Source: Caballeronia sp. LZ062
Lineage (GTDB): Bacteria; Pseudomonadota; Gammaproteobacteria; Burkholderiales; Burkholderiaceae
Assembly: GCF_031450785.1 (NCBI RefSeq)
Contig: NZ_JARTWB010000002.1
Coordinates: forward strand, 2,948,874 to 3,012,873
Direction: 5' to 3'
DNA length: 64,000 bases
Shown: positions 1 to 9,576 of the stretch, piece after piece
How positions within the stretch are numbered: position 1 is the stretch's first letter
Layout: each line of letters opens with the position of its first letter
The notes under the pieces: generated by a model
What the model saw: the letters and a program-made list of their open reading frames with translations, nothing else
Told to the model about the DNA's origin: nothing
Database searches by the model: none
Program-made: the position numbers and the translations under genes

Positions 1-754
<754 letters not shown>

Positions 755-760
755 CTATTC

Positions 761-787
761 ACCCGCCGTCATGCGGCGGGTTTTTTT
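761..787 (+). terminator. Intrinsic terminator reading on the plus strand
   Basis: An 8-bp perfect GC-rich stem (761-768 with 774-781) and a 5-nt loop are followed by a run of seven T on the plus strand. On the minus strand the stem has no downstream T-run, so it does not look like the terminator of engB. No plus-strand protein gene precedes it, which suggests either a short unannotated plus-strand RNA or a boundary against antisense transcription. The rest of the 560-820 gap shows no other clear element. Confidence 0.7.
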
Positions 788-820
788 ATACCGCCCGCAT
801 GCGCGCTGTCATCAGAAACA

Positions 821-1474
821 TCACTCGGGCGCGCCTTCGGACGCCGCCTCTTCGGGCATCAGCCAGCTTTCGATCAGTTCGTGCGCCTCGTCGAGCCCGG
901 TGCGTTTCAGCGCCGAGAAAAGCTGCACGCTCAGCTCGCCTCGATAGCCCGCTGTCTTGTATTCACCGAACGCCTTCTGCGTCGCGCGCAGCGCGTTGGT
1001 CATCTCTTGTCGCGTCAATTTGTCGCACTTCGTGAGCAGCGCGTGAATCGGCTTGCCGGTGGGCGCGAACCAGTCGACCATGATGCGGTCCAGTTCCGTC
1101 AGCGGACGGCGCGAATCCATCATCAGGATCATGCCGCGCAGTTGCGCGCGGCTCTGAAGATACGAAGACAGCAGTTGCTGCCAGTGCGCCTTCGCCGCGC
1201 CGGGCACTTCGGCGTAGCCATACCCCGGCAGGTCGACGAGATGCCCGACCGGAGCAGCTTCGGGCCCAACCGAGAAGTAGTTGATATGCTGCGTGCGTCC
1301 CGGCGTCTTACTGGCGAATGCAAGACGTTTCTGATTGCACAGCACGTTGATCGCCGTGGATTTTCCGGCGTTCGACCGACCCGCGAATGCGATCTCCGGC
1401 TGCGGCGTCGGCGGAAGATCGCGCAGATGATTGACCGTGGTGAAGAAGCGGGCTTGATGGAGCAGAAATGACAT
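821..1474 (-). CDS. engB: Ribosome biogenesis GTP-binding protein EngB (YihA/YsxC)
   Basis: Essential TrmE-Era-family GTPase thought to act in maturation of the 50S ribosomal subunit. The 217-residue product is of normal length. The G1 P-loop GRSNAGKST falls at about residues 32-40, the G3 motif DLPGYG near 80-85 and the G4 motif TKCDK near 148-152. I chose the ATG at 1472-1474 ([13 protein letters not shown]) because it fits the usual family N-terminus; a GTG four codons upstream is the alternative. Neither start has a strong Shine-Dalgarno. It is transcribed away from cytochrome c4 and shares a compact divergent promoter with it. hemB follows on the same strand without a minus-strand terminator, so co-transcription is possible. 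Confidence 0.95.
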   Translation of the reverse strand: MSFLLHQARFFTTVNHLRDLPPTPQPEIAFAGRSNAGKSTAINVLCNQKRLAFASKTPGRTQHINYFSVGPEAAPVGHLVDLPGYGYAEVPGAAKAHWQQLLSSYLQSRAQLRGMILMMDSRRPLTELDRIMVDWFAPTGKPIHALLTKCDKLTRQEMTNALRATQKAFGEYKTAGYRGELSVQLFSALKRTGLDEAHELIESWLMPEEAASEGAPE

Positions 1475-1782
1475 TGGCGGGAGCACAAGAAAGCGCGAAA
1501 GAGCGCGAGAGAGAGGCGTCGACTCGAAGCCTAGAGAACCCCGGCGATACTGGGCATGCCCCGACTGGCGTCTTTACGTGTAGCGGGTTATTGTACAATA
1601 CGACGGATTTTTAAAGACCCGCATGGGCGCAAGACCCAGGCTGCAGGCGTCACCCATAAAGGAGCGAGACAGTTTCGGGGCATCTTTTGAGCCCTTTCGT
1701 TCGGGTACCTGCGGCCATGTCCGGCTGCCGTCGTTTTTTGCAGAACCTAACATTCTCACAAGACGAAAAACAGGGTACGCGA
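1475..1782. other. Divergent intergenic region between engB and cytochrome c4
   Basis: This 308 bp gap holds no convincing gene. Its centre carries the symmetric promoter element described at 1571-1617. The right half (about 1605-1782) would be a roughly 180-nt 5' leader for the cytochrome gene. An in-frame extension of that gene back to 1687 exists, but it would bury the signal peptide, so I do not accept it. Confidence 0.6.
1571..1617. promoter_or_regulatory. Symmetric divergent promoter with shared -10 palindrome
   Basis: The 12-bp perfect palindrome TATTGTACAATA (1589-1600) places a TACAAT -10 hexamer on both strands: 1594-1599 on plus, 1590-1595 on minus. Each is preceded by the same weak -35-like hexamer TCTTTA: plus 1571-1576 with 17 bp spacing, minus 1612-1617 with 16 bp spacing. 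The arrangement would drive cytochrome c4 rightward and engB leftward from overlapping sites. The hexamers are read directly; promoter activity is inferred. Confidence 0.5.
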
Positions 1783-2445
1783 ATGAACCGACTGTACAGG
1801 TCTCTGGTGGTGCTTCAGGCAGCGGCGGCTCTCGGTGGATTGGCGGTATCGGTTTCAGTGAATGCGGCGGAGGCCGCCCAGCCGGCCAAGCCGGACGCGG
1901 CAAGAGGGCAGGCTATCGCGACTCAGGTTTGCGCGGCATGTCATGCGGCGGACGGCAATAGCGCCGGCGCCGCGTTTCCCAAGCTCGCGGGTCAGCACGC
2001 CGACTATATCGTCAAGCAACTGAAGGATTACAAGACGCAGCCGGGCGCGAAGGCGCCGGCGCGCAATAATCCGATCATGAACGGCATTGCCGGCGCATTG
2101 TCGGACCAGGACATGGTGAACGTGGCCGCCTACTTCGCTTCCCAGAAGACCAAGCCCAACTATGCACGCGACAAGAACGACGTCGCGCTCGGCCAGAAGA
2201 TCTACCGCGGCGGCATCGCGGACAAGGGCGTGCCGGCGTGCGCCGCGTGTCATGGCGCAACGGGCATGGGCATACCGGTGCAGTATCCGCGGCTGTCGTG
2301 GCAGTGGGGCGATTACACCGTCGCGCAGCTGAACGCCTTCGCCCAAGGCACACGCAATAACAGCGAACCGATGCATGCCATCGCGTCGCGCCTGAACGAC
2401 GCGGAAATGAAAGCAGTAGCGGATTACGTCGCCGGATTGCATTAA
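1783..2445 (+). CDS. Dihaem cytochrome c (cytochrome c4 family), periplasmic
   Basis: A periplasmic electron carrier, by family likely passing electrons from the bc1 complex toward terminal oxidases. From the ATG at 1783 the product is 220 residues. A hydrophobic signal segment (about residues 8-28) ending NAAEA is followed by two haem-binding CXXCH motifs, C50-AA-CH54 and C153-AA-CH157. Two similar class I cytochrome domains, as in c4, account for the length. The gene ends before a strong intrinsic terminator and is followed by the System II cytochrome c maturation pair, the machinery that would attach its haems. An upstream in-frame GTG at 1687 is less likely because it would displace the signal peptide. 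Confidence 0.93.
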   Translation: MNRLYRSLVVLQAAAALGGLAVSVSVNAAEAAQPAKPDAARGQAIATQVCAACHAADGNSAGAAFPKLAGQHADYIVKQLKDYKTQPGAKAPARNNPIMNGIAGALSDQDMVNVAAYFASQKTKPNYARDKNDVALGQKIYRGGIADKGVPACAACHGATGMGIPVQYPRLSWQWGDYTVAQLNAFAQGTRNNSEPMHAIASRLNDAEMKAVADYVAGLH

Positions 2446-2549
2446 ACGCAGCACGAGAGCGTCCAGCGGTTCCCGGCAAAAAGCGAAAACGCGGGGAATC
2501 GCCCATACTACGCACGAAGCCGGCCCAGAGAGGCAGGCGCGAAAACAAG

Positions 2550-2602
2550 AAAAAGGGTGGGACGTCGGTCGGTCAGGCCGCTTACGTCTCCACCCTTTTT
2601 TG
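2550..2602 (+). terminator. Intrinsic terminator after cytochrome c4
   Basis: Left arm AAAAAGGGTGGGACGT (2550-2565) pairs with the right arm ending CCACCCTTTTTT (2584-2601), with one bulged base and an 18-nt loop. The T-run lies on the plus strand just before resB, so resB transcription would be read-through or start from a separate promoter. Confidence 0.75.
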
Positions 2603-2620
2603 CTGTCAGCCGGAGTTTGA

Positions 2621-4864
2621 ATGAGCATCACCACATCGGGATTGCAGTCGAAGTCGAGCCGTCGCGCCATCAAGCATTTCGTCGAGCTCGTGAGTTCGAT
2701 GCGCTTCGCCATCGCCTTACTGGTCGTGCTGGCGATTGCGAGCATCATCGGCACCGTGCTGACGCAGGAAGACCCCTACCCGAACTACGTCAACCAGTTC
2801 GGCCCGTTCTGGGCGGACATCTTCCGCGGTGTGAGCCTCTACAACGTGTACAGCGCGTGGTGGTTCATGCTGATTCTGGTGTTCCTCGTCATTTCGGTAT
2901 CGCTGTGCGTCGTGCGCAATGGCCCGAAGATGATCGCGGACATCAAGAACTGGAAGGATCGCGTGCACGAGGGCAGTTTGCGCGCCTTCCACCACAAGGG
3001 CGAGTTCGTGGTCGCCGCCGACCGCGCGCAGACCGCCGCGACGCTCGAACGTCTCAGCGCGAAGATGGGCTACCGCTTCGTGCGGCGCGAGACCGAAACC
3101 GGCGCGACGCTGATCGCCGGCAAGCGCGGCGCGCTCACGAAGCTCGGCTATATCTCGGCGCACCTCGCGATTGTCGTGATCTGCATCGGCGGGCTGCTGG
3201 ACAGCAATCTGCCGATCAAGCTGCAAATGTGGCTCTTCAACAAGACGCCGGTCGCCACGAACGCGGTCATCAACGACATCCCCGCCGAGCATCGCCTTTC
3301 CACGTCGAATCCGACGTTTCGCGGCTACGCGTGGGTGCCGGAAGGGCAGTATGTCGGCACGGCCATTCTCAATCAGCAGGACGGCTCGATCATTCAGGAC
3401 CTGCCGTTTTCCATTCAGCTCAACAAGTTCATCGTCGATTACTACTCGACCGGTATGCCGAAGCTCTTCGCGAGCGATATCGTCGTGATCGATCACCAGA
3501 CGGGCAAGCGCATTCCGGCGCGCGTCGAAGTGAACAAGCCGTTCACGTATGACGGCGTGTCGATTTACCAATCGAGCTTCCAGGACGGCGGCTCGAAACT
3601 CGAAATGACCGCCTGGCCGATGACAGGCAGCAGCGCCAAGACCGCGCCGTTCAACGGGACAATCGGCGGCACCGCGCCCATCGCGTCGCAGTTCGTCGGC
3701 GCACAGGGCGAAACGGTCGAATTCACCGATTTCCGCGCGATCAACGTCGAAAACATGACGGACGGCAACGGCGCGCCGGACGCGCGCGGCGTCGGCAAGA
3801 AAGAAACGCTGCGCGACGCGTTCGACGAGCGCCTCGGTTCCGGCGCGAAGACATCAAGGCCGACGGACCTGCGCAATATCGGCCCGTCGGTGCAGTACAA
3901 AGTACGTGGCACGGACGGCCAGGCGCGCGAGTACAGCAACTACATGCTGCCGGTGGATGTCGGTGGTCAGCGAATGTTCCTCGCCGGTATGCGCGTGAGC
4001 CCGAACGATCCGTTCCGCTATCTGCGCATTCCGGCCGACGAGCAAGGCTCCGTCAAACAATGGATGGACCTCCGCGCCGCGCTGGAGACGCCCGGGACGC
4101 GTGCAGCGGCCGCACACCGGTTCGCGCTGCGTTCGGTGCCGCAGGAAAACGCCGAATTGCAGAAGCATCTGGAAGAAAGCGCGCTGCGCGTGCTGAACCT
4201 GTTCGCCGGCGCGGACGAAAACGGCGCCACGAGCGCGAATGGTCAGCGGAATGGCGGTTTCCAGAGCATCGCTGCATTCATCGACAAATCGGTGCCGAAG
4301 GGCGAGCAGGAGAAAGCCGCCGGCCTGCTGATGCGTATGCTGGAAGGCGCGATGTGGGACGTCTGGCAAATGGCGCGCGAGCAGAACGGCTTGCCGGACG
4401 CGAAGATCGACGAAAAGAGCACCGCGTTCGTTCAGGCGTCCATCAACGCGCTTTCTGACAGCTTTCTGTACGGTTCTCCCGTCTTCCTGCAACTGGATTC
4501 GTTCAAGCAGGTGCAAGCCTCGGTATTCCAGCTGACGCGCGCGCCGGGTAAAAAAGTGGTGTATCTTGGCAGCCTTCTGCTGGTCGTCGGCATCTTCTCG
4601 ATGTTTTATGTTCGTGAACGCCGGCTCTGGTTCTGGCTCAAAGATTCAGGGCAGGGCGGCGCGAGCGTGCTGATGGCCATGTCCACCGCACGCCGGACGC
4701 TGGATTTCGAAAAGGAATTCGAGCGCACGCGGGCGTCGGTGGGCGCGGCGCTCGGCGCTTCGCCAATCGACCCGGCCGCGCCATCGATCGCTCAAAATGC
4801 GCCGGCGTCCGCCGCGCCGCAATCGCAATCCGAAGCCGCGAGCTCGGAAGTTTCATCACGGTAA
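2621..4864 (+). CDS. resB: Cytochrome c biogenesis protein ResB (Ccs1)
   Basis: One half of the System II (Ccs) haem-export and cytochrome c synthetase complex; it holds apocytochrome in the periplasm and partners the haem-handling CcsB/ResC encoded next. The 747-residue product has hydrophobic segments near residues 28-48, 79-99 and 175-195, a large periplasmic domain, and a last membrane helix near 645-667, which is the ResB topology. The C-terminal tail (about 710-747) is rich in Ala, Ser and Gln and probably disordered. The start ATG at 2621 opens MSITTSGLQSKSSRRA, just before the first membrane helix. It lies 4 bp from the stop to the ccsB start, indicating a coupled pair. Confidence 0.95.
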   Translation: MSITTSGLQSKSSRRAIKHFVELVSSMRFAIALLVVLAIASIIGTVLTQEDPYPNYVNQFGPFWADIFRGVSLYNVYSAWWFMLILVFLVISVSLCVVRNGPKMIADIKNWKDRVHEGSLRAFHHKGEFVVAADRAQTAATLERLSAKMGYRFVRRETETGATLIAGKRGALTKLGYISAHLAIVVICIGGLLDSNLPIKLQMWLFNKTPVATNAVINDIPAEHRLSTSNPTFRGYAWVPEGQYVGTAILNQQDGSIIQDLPFSIQLNKFIVDYYSTGMPKLFASDIVVIDHQTGKRIPARVEVNKPFTYDGVSIYQSSFQDGGSKLEMTAWPMTGSSAKTAPFNGTIGGTAPIASQFVGAQGETVEFTDFRAINVENMTDGNGAPDARGVGKKETLRDAFDERLGSGAKTSRPTDLRNIGPSVQYKVRGTDGQAREYSNYMLPVDVGGQRMFLAGMRVSPNDPFRYLRIPADEQGSVKQWMDLRAALETPGTRAAAAHRFALRSVPQENAELQKHLEESALRVLNLFAGADENGATSANGQRNGGFQSIAAFIDKSVPKGEQEKAAGLLMRMLEGAMWDVWQMAREQNGLPDAKIDEKSTAFVQASINALSDSFLYGSPVFLQLDSFKQVQASVFQLTRAPGKKVVYLGSLLLVVGIFSMFYVRERRLWFWLKDSGQGGASVLMAMSTARRTLDFEKEFERTRASVGAALGASPIDPAAPSIAQNAPASAAPQSQSEAASSEVSSR

Positions 4865-4868
4865 GATC

Positions 4869-6071
4869 ATGGACCTCACACAGACTTCCTCCCACGCCTC
4901 CGCCAAGACGGAACGTCCGGCATCGAGCCTTCCCGATGTCGCCGTGTTCGACGACCGTCCGTTTTTCCGCAGGCTCGGCGCGCTCGACTGGCTGTTCGCC
5001 CTCGCGATGGTCGCGGGCGCGGGCTTCGCGCTGAACCGTTATCACGCGTACATGGACGTGTACGACACGGCGGTGCTGGTCGGCGCGGTACCGACGTTCG
5101 TCGTGCTCGGCTGGCGCTGGAAGCCCGTGCGCTTGCTGATCGCGCTGATCGCGGTCATGTCGTTGCTGTCCATTCAGCTTTATCAGCATGATCTCGCGCG
5201 CGCGGATACGAACTTCTTCCTCAAGTACTTCCTGTCGAGCCAGTCCGCGATTCTGTGGATGAGCGCGCTCTTCATTCTCGCGACGCTCTTCTACTGGATC
5301 GGGCTCGTCACGCGTTCGCAGACGGGCGGCGCGATCGGCTCGCGCATGACCTGGGTCGCAGTGCTGATGGGCTTCACCGGCATGATGGTGCGCTGGTACG
5401 AGTCGTACATGATCGGCAGCGACGTCGGCCACATTCCCATTTCGAATCTTTACGAAGTCTTCGTGCTGTTCTGCATGATCACGGCGCTGTTCTATCTCTA
5501 TTACGAACAGCACTACGCGACGCGGCAAATGGGCGCGTTCGTGCTGCTCGTGATCAGCGCGGCCGTCGGTTTCCTGATGTGGTATTCGATTGCCCGCGAC
5601 GCGCAGCAGATTCAGCCGCTCGTGCCCGCGCTGCAAAGCTGGTGGATGAAGATCCACGTGCCGGCGAACTTCATCGGTTACGGCAGCTTCGCGCTCTCCG
5701 CGATGGTGTCGGTCGCGTATCTCGCGAAGCAGCGCGGCGTGCTGGCAGACCGTCTGCCATCGCTCGAAGTGCTCGACGACGTCATGTACAAGTCGATCGC
5801 GGTCGGCTTCGCGTTCTTCACCATCGCGACCATTCTCGGCGCGCTGTGGGCGGCGGAAGCGTGGGGCGGCTATTGGAGCTGGGACCCGAAGGAAACGTGG
5901 GCGCTGATCGTCTGGCTGAACTACGCAGCGTGGCTGCACATGCGGCTGATGAAGGGCCTGCGCGGCGCTGCGGCGGCGTGGTGGGCGCTGACGGGTCTGA
6001 TCGTCACGACGTTCGCGTTCCTCGGCGTCAACATGTTCCTGTCGGGCTTGCACAGTTACGGCAAGCTGTGA
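4869..6071 (+). CDS. ccsB: Cytochrome c-type biogenesis protein CcsB (ResC/CcsA family)
   Basis: The haem-handling, multi-pass membrane subunit of System II cytochrome c maturation. The 400-residue product contains the diagnostic tryptophan-rich WWD-type motif GGYWSWDPKETW near residues 334-345, flanked by histidines in periplasmic loops that ligate haem. About eight hydrophobic segments are apparent. The start is the ATG at 4869, which gives MDLTQTSSHASAKTER. A longer open frame back to 4797 lies within resB and is a shadow. The gene is followed by an intrinsic terminator. Sequence databases use the names CcsA, CcsB and ResC inconsistently for this subunit. Confidence 0.95.
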   Translation: MDLTQTSSHASAKTERPASSLPDVAVFDDRPFFRRLGALDWLFALAMVAGAGFALNRYHAYMDVYDTAVLVGAVPTFVVLGWRWKPVRLLIALIAVMSLLSIQLYQHDLARADTNFFLKYFLSSQSAILWMSALFILATLFYWIGLVTRSQTGGAIGSRMTWVAVLMGFTGMMVRWYESYMIGSDVGHIPISNLYEVFVLFCMITALFYLYYEQHYATRQMGAFVLLVISAAVGFLMWYSIARDAQQIQPLVPALQSWWMKIHVPANFIGYGSFALSAMVSVAYLAKQRGVLADRLPSLEVLDDVMYKSIAVGFAFFTIATILGALWAAEAWGGYWSWDPKETWALIVWLNYAAWLHMRLMKGLRGAAAAWWALTGLIVTTFAFLGVNMFLSGLHSYGKL

Positions 6072-6094
6072 GCCGGCCAGCATAGAAAAAGGAG

Positions 6095-6127
6095 AAACCG
6101 CCATGCGTCGCGCTGGCGGTTTTTTTT
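6095..6127 (+). terminator. Intrinsic terminator after ccsB
   Basis: An 8-bp stem AAACCGCC (6095-6102) pairs with GGCGGTTT (6115-6122), with a 12-nt loop and T-run to 6127. It closes the resB-ccsB operon. Confidence 0.85.
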
Positions 6128-6199
6128 CGTTTGGGCGTGGAATACGGGCACCGGTTCTGCTGTTTGCCTGTGTATCGCGAAAGCAAAGGAGTCGGCTCC

Positions 6200-7189
6200 A
6201 TGTGGATCAAACGTAATGGCGCGCTTTATGGCGACGACATCCCTCTTCATGAGATCACGCCGCGCGACGTGTTCGAAAACCGCCGCCGCGCGCTGCGCTC
6301 GCTCGGCGCGCTCGCGGCAACGGGGCTCGCGGGCGCGAGCGGTCTCGCTCAAGCGACGCTGACTTCGCCCGATGCGAAGGGCCAGAAGCTCGCCGCGAAG
6401 ACCAATGCGAAGTTCGTCGCGCTGGACAAACCGACGCCGCTCAAAGACGTCACCACGTACAACAACTTCTACGAGTTCGGCACCGACAAGGGCGATCCGG
6501 CCGAGCACGCGGGCACGTTGCATCCGCGGCCGTGGAAAGTGTCGGTGGAAGGCGAGATCAAGAATCCGAAGGTCTACGACATCGACGAGATTCTCAAGCT
6601 CGCGCCGCTGGAAGAGCGCATCTACCGGCTGCGATGCGTCGAAGGCTGGTCGATGGTGATTCCATGGATCGGCGTGTCGCTGTCCGAGTTGATCAAGCGC
6701 GCGGAGCCGACGGGCAACGCGAAGTACGTGCAGTTCGTCACGCTCGCAGACCGTTCGCAGATGCCGGGCCTTTCCACGCCGATCCTCGATTGGCCGTACT
6801 CCGAGGGCTTGCGCATGGATGAAGCGATGAACCCGCTCACGCTCCTGACCGTCGGCCTCTACGGCGAAGTGTTGCCGAATCAGAACGGCGCGCCGGTGCG
6901 CATCGTGGTGCCGTGGAAGTACGGCTTCAAGAGCGCGAAGTCGCTGGTCAAGATCCGCTTCGTCGAAAAGCAGCCGCCGACGAGCTGGAACACTTACGCG
7001 CCGAACGAGTACGGCTTCTATTCGAACGTGAACCCTAACGTGGATCATCCGCGTTGGAGTCAGGCGACGGAGCGGCGCATCGGCGAGGACGGATTTTTCA
7101 CGCCCAAACGCAAGACGCTGATGTTCAACGGATACGGCGATCAGGTGGCGTCGCTGTATCAGGGCATGGACCTCAAGAAGAACTTCTGA
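6200..7189 (+). CDS. msrP: Protein-methionine-sulfoxide reductase catalytic subunit MsrP (YedY)
   Basis: A periplasmic molybdenum-cofactor enzyme that repairs oxidised methionines in envelope proteins, taking electrons from the membrane haem protein MsrQ. The 329-residue product has a twin-arginine signal ([20 protein letters not shown], starting at residue 27). The single molybdenum-ligating cysteine is C146 in [10 protein letters not shown], a hallmark of the family. The ATG at 6200 is preceded by an AAAGGAG ribosome binding site at 6185-6191. msrQ begins 2 bp after the stop, so the pair is one transcriptional unit. Export would use the TatABC system encoded at 55.8-57.4 kb. Confidence 0.97.
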   Translation: MWIKRNGALYGDDIPLHEITPRDVFENRRRALRSLGALAATGLAGASGLAQATLTSPDAKGQKLAAKTNAKFVALDKPTPLKDVTTYNNFYEFGTDKGDPAEHAGTLHPRPWKVSVEGEIKNPKVYDIDEILKLAPLEERIYRLRCVEGWSMVIPWIGVSLSELIKRAEPTGNAKYVQFVTLADRSQMPGLSTPILDWPYSEGLRMDEAMNPLTLLTVGLYGEVLPNQNGAPVRIVVPWKYGFKSAKSLVKIRFVEKQPPTSWNTYAPNEYGFYSNVNPNVDHPRWSQATERRIGEDGFFTPKRKTLMFNGYGDQVASLYQGMDLKKNF

Positions 7190-7191
7190 CC

Positions 7192-7860
7192 ATGCCGAGC
7201 GCAACCGATCTCAAAACGACGCAATCACGCGCGCGCGTGCAGACGGGGCCGCGCTGGATCGTGCCCGCGAAGGTCGCAGTGTTCATGGCCGCGCTGTACC
7301 CGCTTGCGCGCATCGTGCTGCTCGGCGTGACCGGCGTGCATGGCGGATTGGGCGCGAACCCGATCGAGTTCATCACGCGCTCGACAGGACTCTGGACGCT
7401 CGTGTTCCTGTGCATCACGCTCGCGATCACGCCCGCCCGACGCTTGACCGGCGTGACCGCGCTCGTGCGCTTTCGCCGCATGATCGGACTCTATGCGTTC
7501 TTTTACGCCGCGCTCCATTTCACGACGTACTTCTGGTTCGACAAGTGGTTCGACGTCGCGGAAATTTTCAAGGACATCGGCAAGCGCCCGTTCATCACGG
7601 TCGGCTTCGCGGCGTTCGTCTTGCTGATTCCGCTCGCTGTCACGTCGCCCAAAGCGATGGTGCGCAAGCTCGGCCGCCGCTGGCAAACCCTTCATCGCAC
7701 GATCTATGTGATCGCCGCGCTCGCCATCCTGCATTTCTGGTGGATGAAGGCGGGCAAGCACGATCTGATACTGCCGAAAATCTACGGCGCGATCTTGATT
7801 GCGTTGCTCGGCTGGCGTCTGGTTGTTTGGCTGAAGTCGAAAGCCGCGACGCGCGCATAA
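7192..7860 (+). CDS. msrQ: Haem-binding membrane subunit MsrQ (YedZ)
   Basis: An inner-membrane b-type haem protein that delivers electrons from the quinone pool or a cytosolic reductase to MsrP. The 222-residue product is predominantly hydrophobic, with about six membrane segments. Histidines lie in helices, for example in FFYAALHFTTYFWFDK and WQTLHRTIYVIAALAILHFW, consistent with the ferric reductase-like transmembrane family. The ATG at 7192 lies 2 bp after the msrP stop; longer in-frame possibilities lie inside msrP and are rejected. The gene ends at a hairpin shared with convergent lysA. Confidence 0.95.
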   Translation: MPSATDLKTTQSRARVQTGPRWIVPAKVAVFMAALYPLARIVLLGVTGVHGGLGANPIEFITRSTGLWTLVFLCITLAITPARRLTGVTALVRFRRMIGLYAFFYAALHFTTYFWFDKWFDVAEIFKDIGKRPFITVGFAAFVLLIPLAVTSPKAMVRKLGRRWQTLHRTIYVIAALAILHFWWMKAGKHDLILPKIYGAILIALLGWRLVVWLKSKAATRA

Positions 7861-7862
7861 AA

Positions 7863-7890
7863 AAAGCGATGCCTCGGCATCGCTTTCTTC
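7863..7890. terminator. Bidirectional intrinsic terminator between msrQ and lysA
   Basis: Stem AAAGCGATGCC (7863-7873) pairs with GGCATCGCTTT (7876-7886), with an A-run on the left and T-rich sequence on the right. It could terminate transcription in either direction between these convergent genes. Confidence 0.8.
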
Positions 7891-7909
7891 GTCGGTGTCG
7901 CAGTGACCG

Positions 7910-9172
7910 TCAGTCCGGCAGGATCGACTCGCCGGCGAACAGTTGCCGCACGTCTTCGCGCTGGCGCACGAGGCGGGCGCGCTCGCCATCGACCATGACT
8001 TCGGCGGCGCGCGGGCGCGTGTTGTAGTTCGAGCTCATCACGAAGCCGTAAGCGCCGGCCGAGCAGATGGCGAGCAAGTCGCCCGGCTCGACGGCCAGAT
8101 CGCGATCACGCCCGAGCCAGTCGCCGCTTTCGCAGACCGGGCCGACCACGTCGTACTTGTGCGCGGGCGCATCTCGCTTCACGACCGGCACGATGCGATG
8201 AAACGCCTCGTACATCGCGGGGCGCGCGAGGTCGTTCATGGCGGCATCGACAATGGCGAAGCTCTTCTCCTCGCCCGGCTTCAGATACTCCACGCGCGTG
8301 AGCAGCACACCCGCATTGCCGACGAGCGAGCGCCCCGGCTCGAAATACACTTCCCGCTGACCGTGGCCGCGCTTTTCGATATGCGCGAGCAGCGCGCGCA
8401 CGAAATCGCCGATATCGGGCGGCGTCTCGTCGTCGTAAGTAATGCCGAGACCGCCGCCGACGTCCACATGACGAATGGACATGCCGTCCGCTTCGATCTG
8501 CTCGACGAGATCGAGCAGCTTGTCGAGCGCGTCGAGATATGGGCTGATCTCCGTGATCTGCGAGCCGATATGGCAGTCGATGCCGACGACGTCGAGATTG
8601 GGCATCGCGTGCGCTTCGCGATACGTCGCACGCGCGTCGCTGAACGCCACGCCGAACTTGTTCGACTTGAGGCCCGTGGAAATGTACGGATGCGTCTTTG
8701 CGTCCACGTCCGGGTTCACACGCAGCGAAACCGGCGCGCGCTTGCCGAGCGACTTCGCGACTTCGTTGAGCGCGTGCAGTTCGGGAATCGACTCGACGTT
8801 GAAGCACTTGACGCCCGCTTCCAGCGCCTCCCGCATCTCAGCCGCCGACTTGCCGACGCCCGAAAACACCGTGTTCTCCGCCTTGCCGCCCGCCGCCAGC
8901 ACACGCGCCAGCTCGCCCGACGAAACGATATCGAAGCCCGCGCCCATCTTCGCGAACACGTTAAGCACCGCGAGATTGCTGTTGGCCTTCACAGCCACAT
9001 GCACGACCGCGCGGCGTCCGGCGCACGCGTCGGCGTAAGCGCGATAGGCGCGTGTCAGGGCATCGCGGGAATAGACGTAAAGCGGCGTGCCGAACTGCTG
9101 CGCGAGCGACGCGGCGGAGACGCCTTCGGCGTGCAGCACGCCGTCGACATAGTGGAATGCGGAATCACTCAT
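7910..9172 (-). CDS. lysA: Diaminopimelate decarboxylase
   Basis: The PLP enzyme that decarboxylates meso-diaminopimelate to L-lysine, the last step of lysine synthesis. The 420-residue product has the alanine-racemase-type barrel with the PLP lysine at K62 in VAVKANSNLA. The phosphate-binding GGGLGITYDDE segment and the second-half active-site signature GPVCESGDW are present, which together identify group IV decarboxylase LysA. It lies 45 bp downstream of the small lipoprotein gene lptM on the same strand, an arrangement common in Burkholderiaceae. Confidence 0.97.
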   Translation of the reverse strand: MSDSAFHYVDGVLHAEGVSAASLAQQFGTPLYVYSRDALTRAYRAYADACAGRRAVVHVAVKANSNLAVLNVFAKMGAGFDIVSSGELARVLAAGGKAENTVFSGVGKSAAEMREALEAGVKCFNVESIPELHALNEVAKSLGKRAPVSLRVNPDVDAKTHPYISTGLKSNKFGVAFSDARATYREAHAMPNLDVVGIDCHIGSQITEISPYLDALDKLLDLVEQIEADGMSIRHVDVGGGLGITYDDETPPDIGDFVRALLAHIEKRGHGQREVYFEPGRSLVGNAGVLLTRVEYLKPGEEKSFAIVDAAMNDLARPAMYEAFHRIVPVVKRDAPAHKYDVVGPVCESGDWLGRDRDLAVEPGDLLAICSAGAYGFVMSSNYNTRPRAAEVMVDGERARLVRQREDVRQLFAGESILPD

Positions 9173-9217
9173 GCGTGCTTGGAATGGAAGATGCGCCAGG
9201 GCGCGAAGGCTTGCCGG

Positions 9218-9541
9218 TCAGTCAGCGGACGACGCGGCTTTCGGTGCCGCGGGCGTCGTCTTCAGGTCGGTCTCGGGCGCGAGCGAAAGCGGCTCGCCGG
9301 ACGTGTCGGGCACGTCGCCCGACGCGTTGCTTCCGGTCCGGCCGGCGCGCGACGCGGTTTCGTCGCTGGGAGTCACGCCGGAAGGCGGCGTATCCTGAAG
9401 GTTCTCAGGGCGCTGCGGCATGGGAGGAACGACGGGGAGATAAAGCGGACCGCGTTGCCCACAACCGCCGAGCGTGAGCGTGGTCGCGGCACAAATGCTG
9501 GCAGCCGCTACAATCGCGCTCATCCTGAAAACAGCTCGCAT
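9218..9541 (-). CDS. lptM: LPS translocon maturation chaperone LptM (YifL-type lipoprotein)
   Basis: A small outer-membrane lipoprotein; in E. coli its homologue assists oxidative maturation of the LptD/LptE lipopolysaccharide translocon. The 107-residue product has a lipoprotein signal ending in lipobox LGGC with the lipidated cysteine at C27, followed directly by the family's CGQRGPLYLP motif. The rest is Pro/Ser/Thr/Ala-rich and probably disordered. The ATG at 9539-9541 has an AGGGA sequence 7 nt upstream and is preferred over the internal ATG six codons later. It is divergent from cyaY across only 35 bp and upstream of lysA. The association of cyaY with a YifL lipoprotein gene is also seen in E. 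coli. Confidence 0.85.
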   Translation of the reverse strand: MRAVFRMSAIVAAASICAATTLTLGGCGQRGPLYLPVVPPMPQRPENLQDTPPSGVTPSDETASRAGRTGSNASGDVPDTSGEPLSLAPETDLKTTPAAPKAASSAD

Positions 9542-9576
9542 GACCGTCCCTGTACATAGAATCGATGGAGTTTAGC

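Noticed and set aside
4638..6104. A 488-codon minus-strand frame antisense to resB/ccsB
   Set aside because: Low-complexity Arg/Glu/His composition with no start signal; it overlaps two certain genes.
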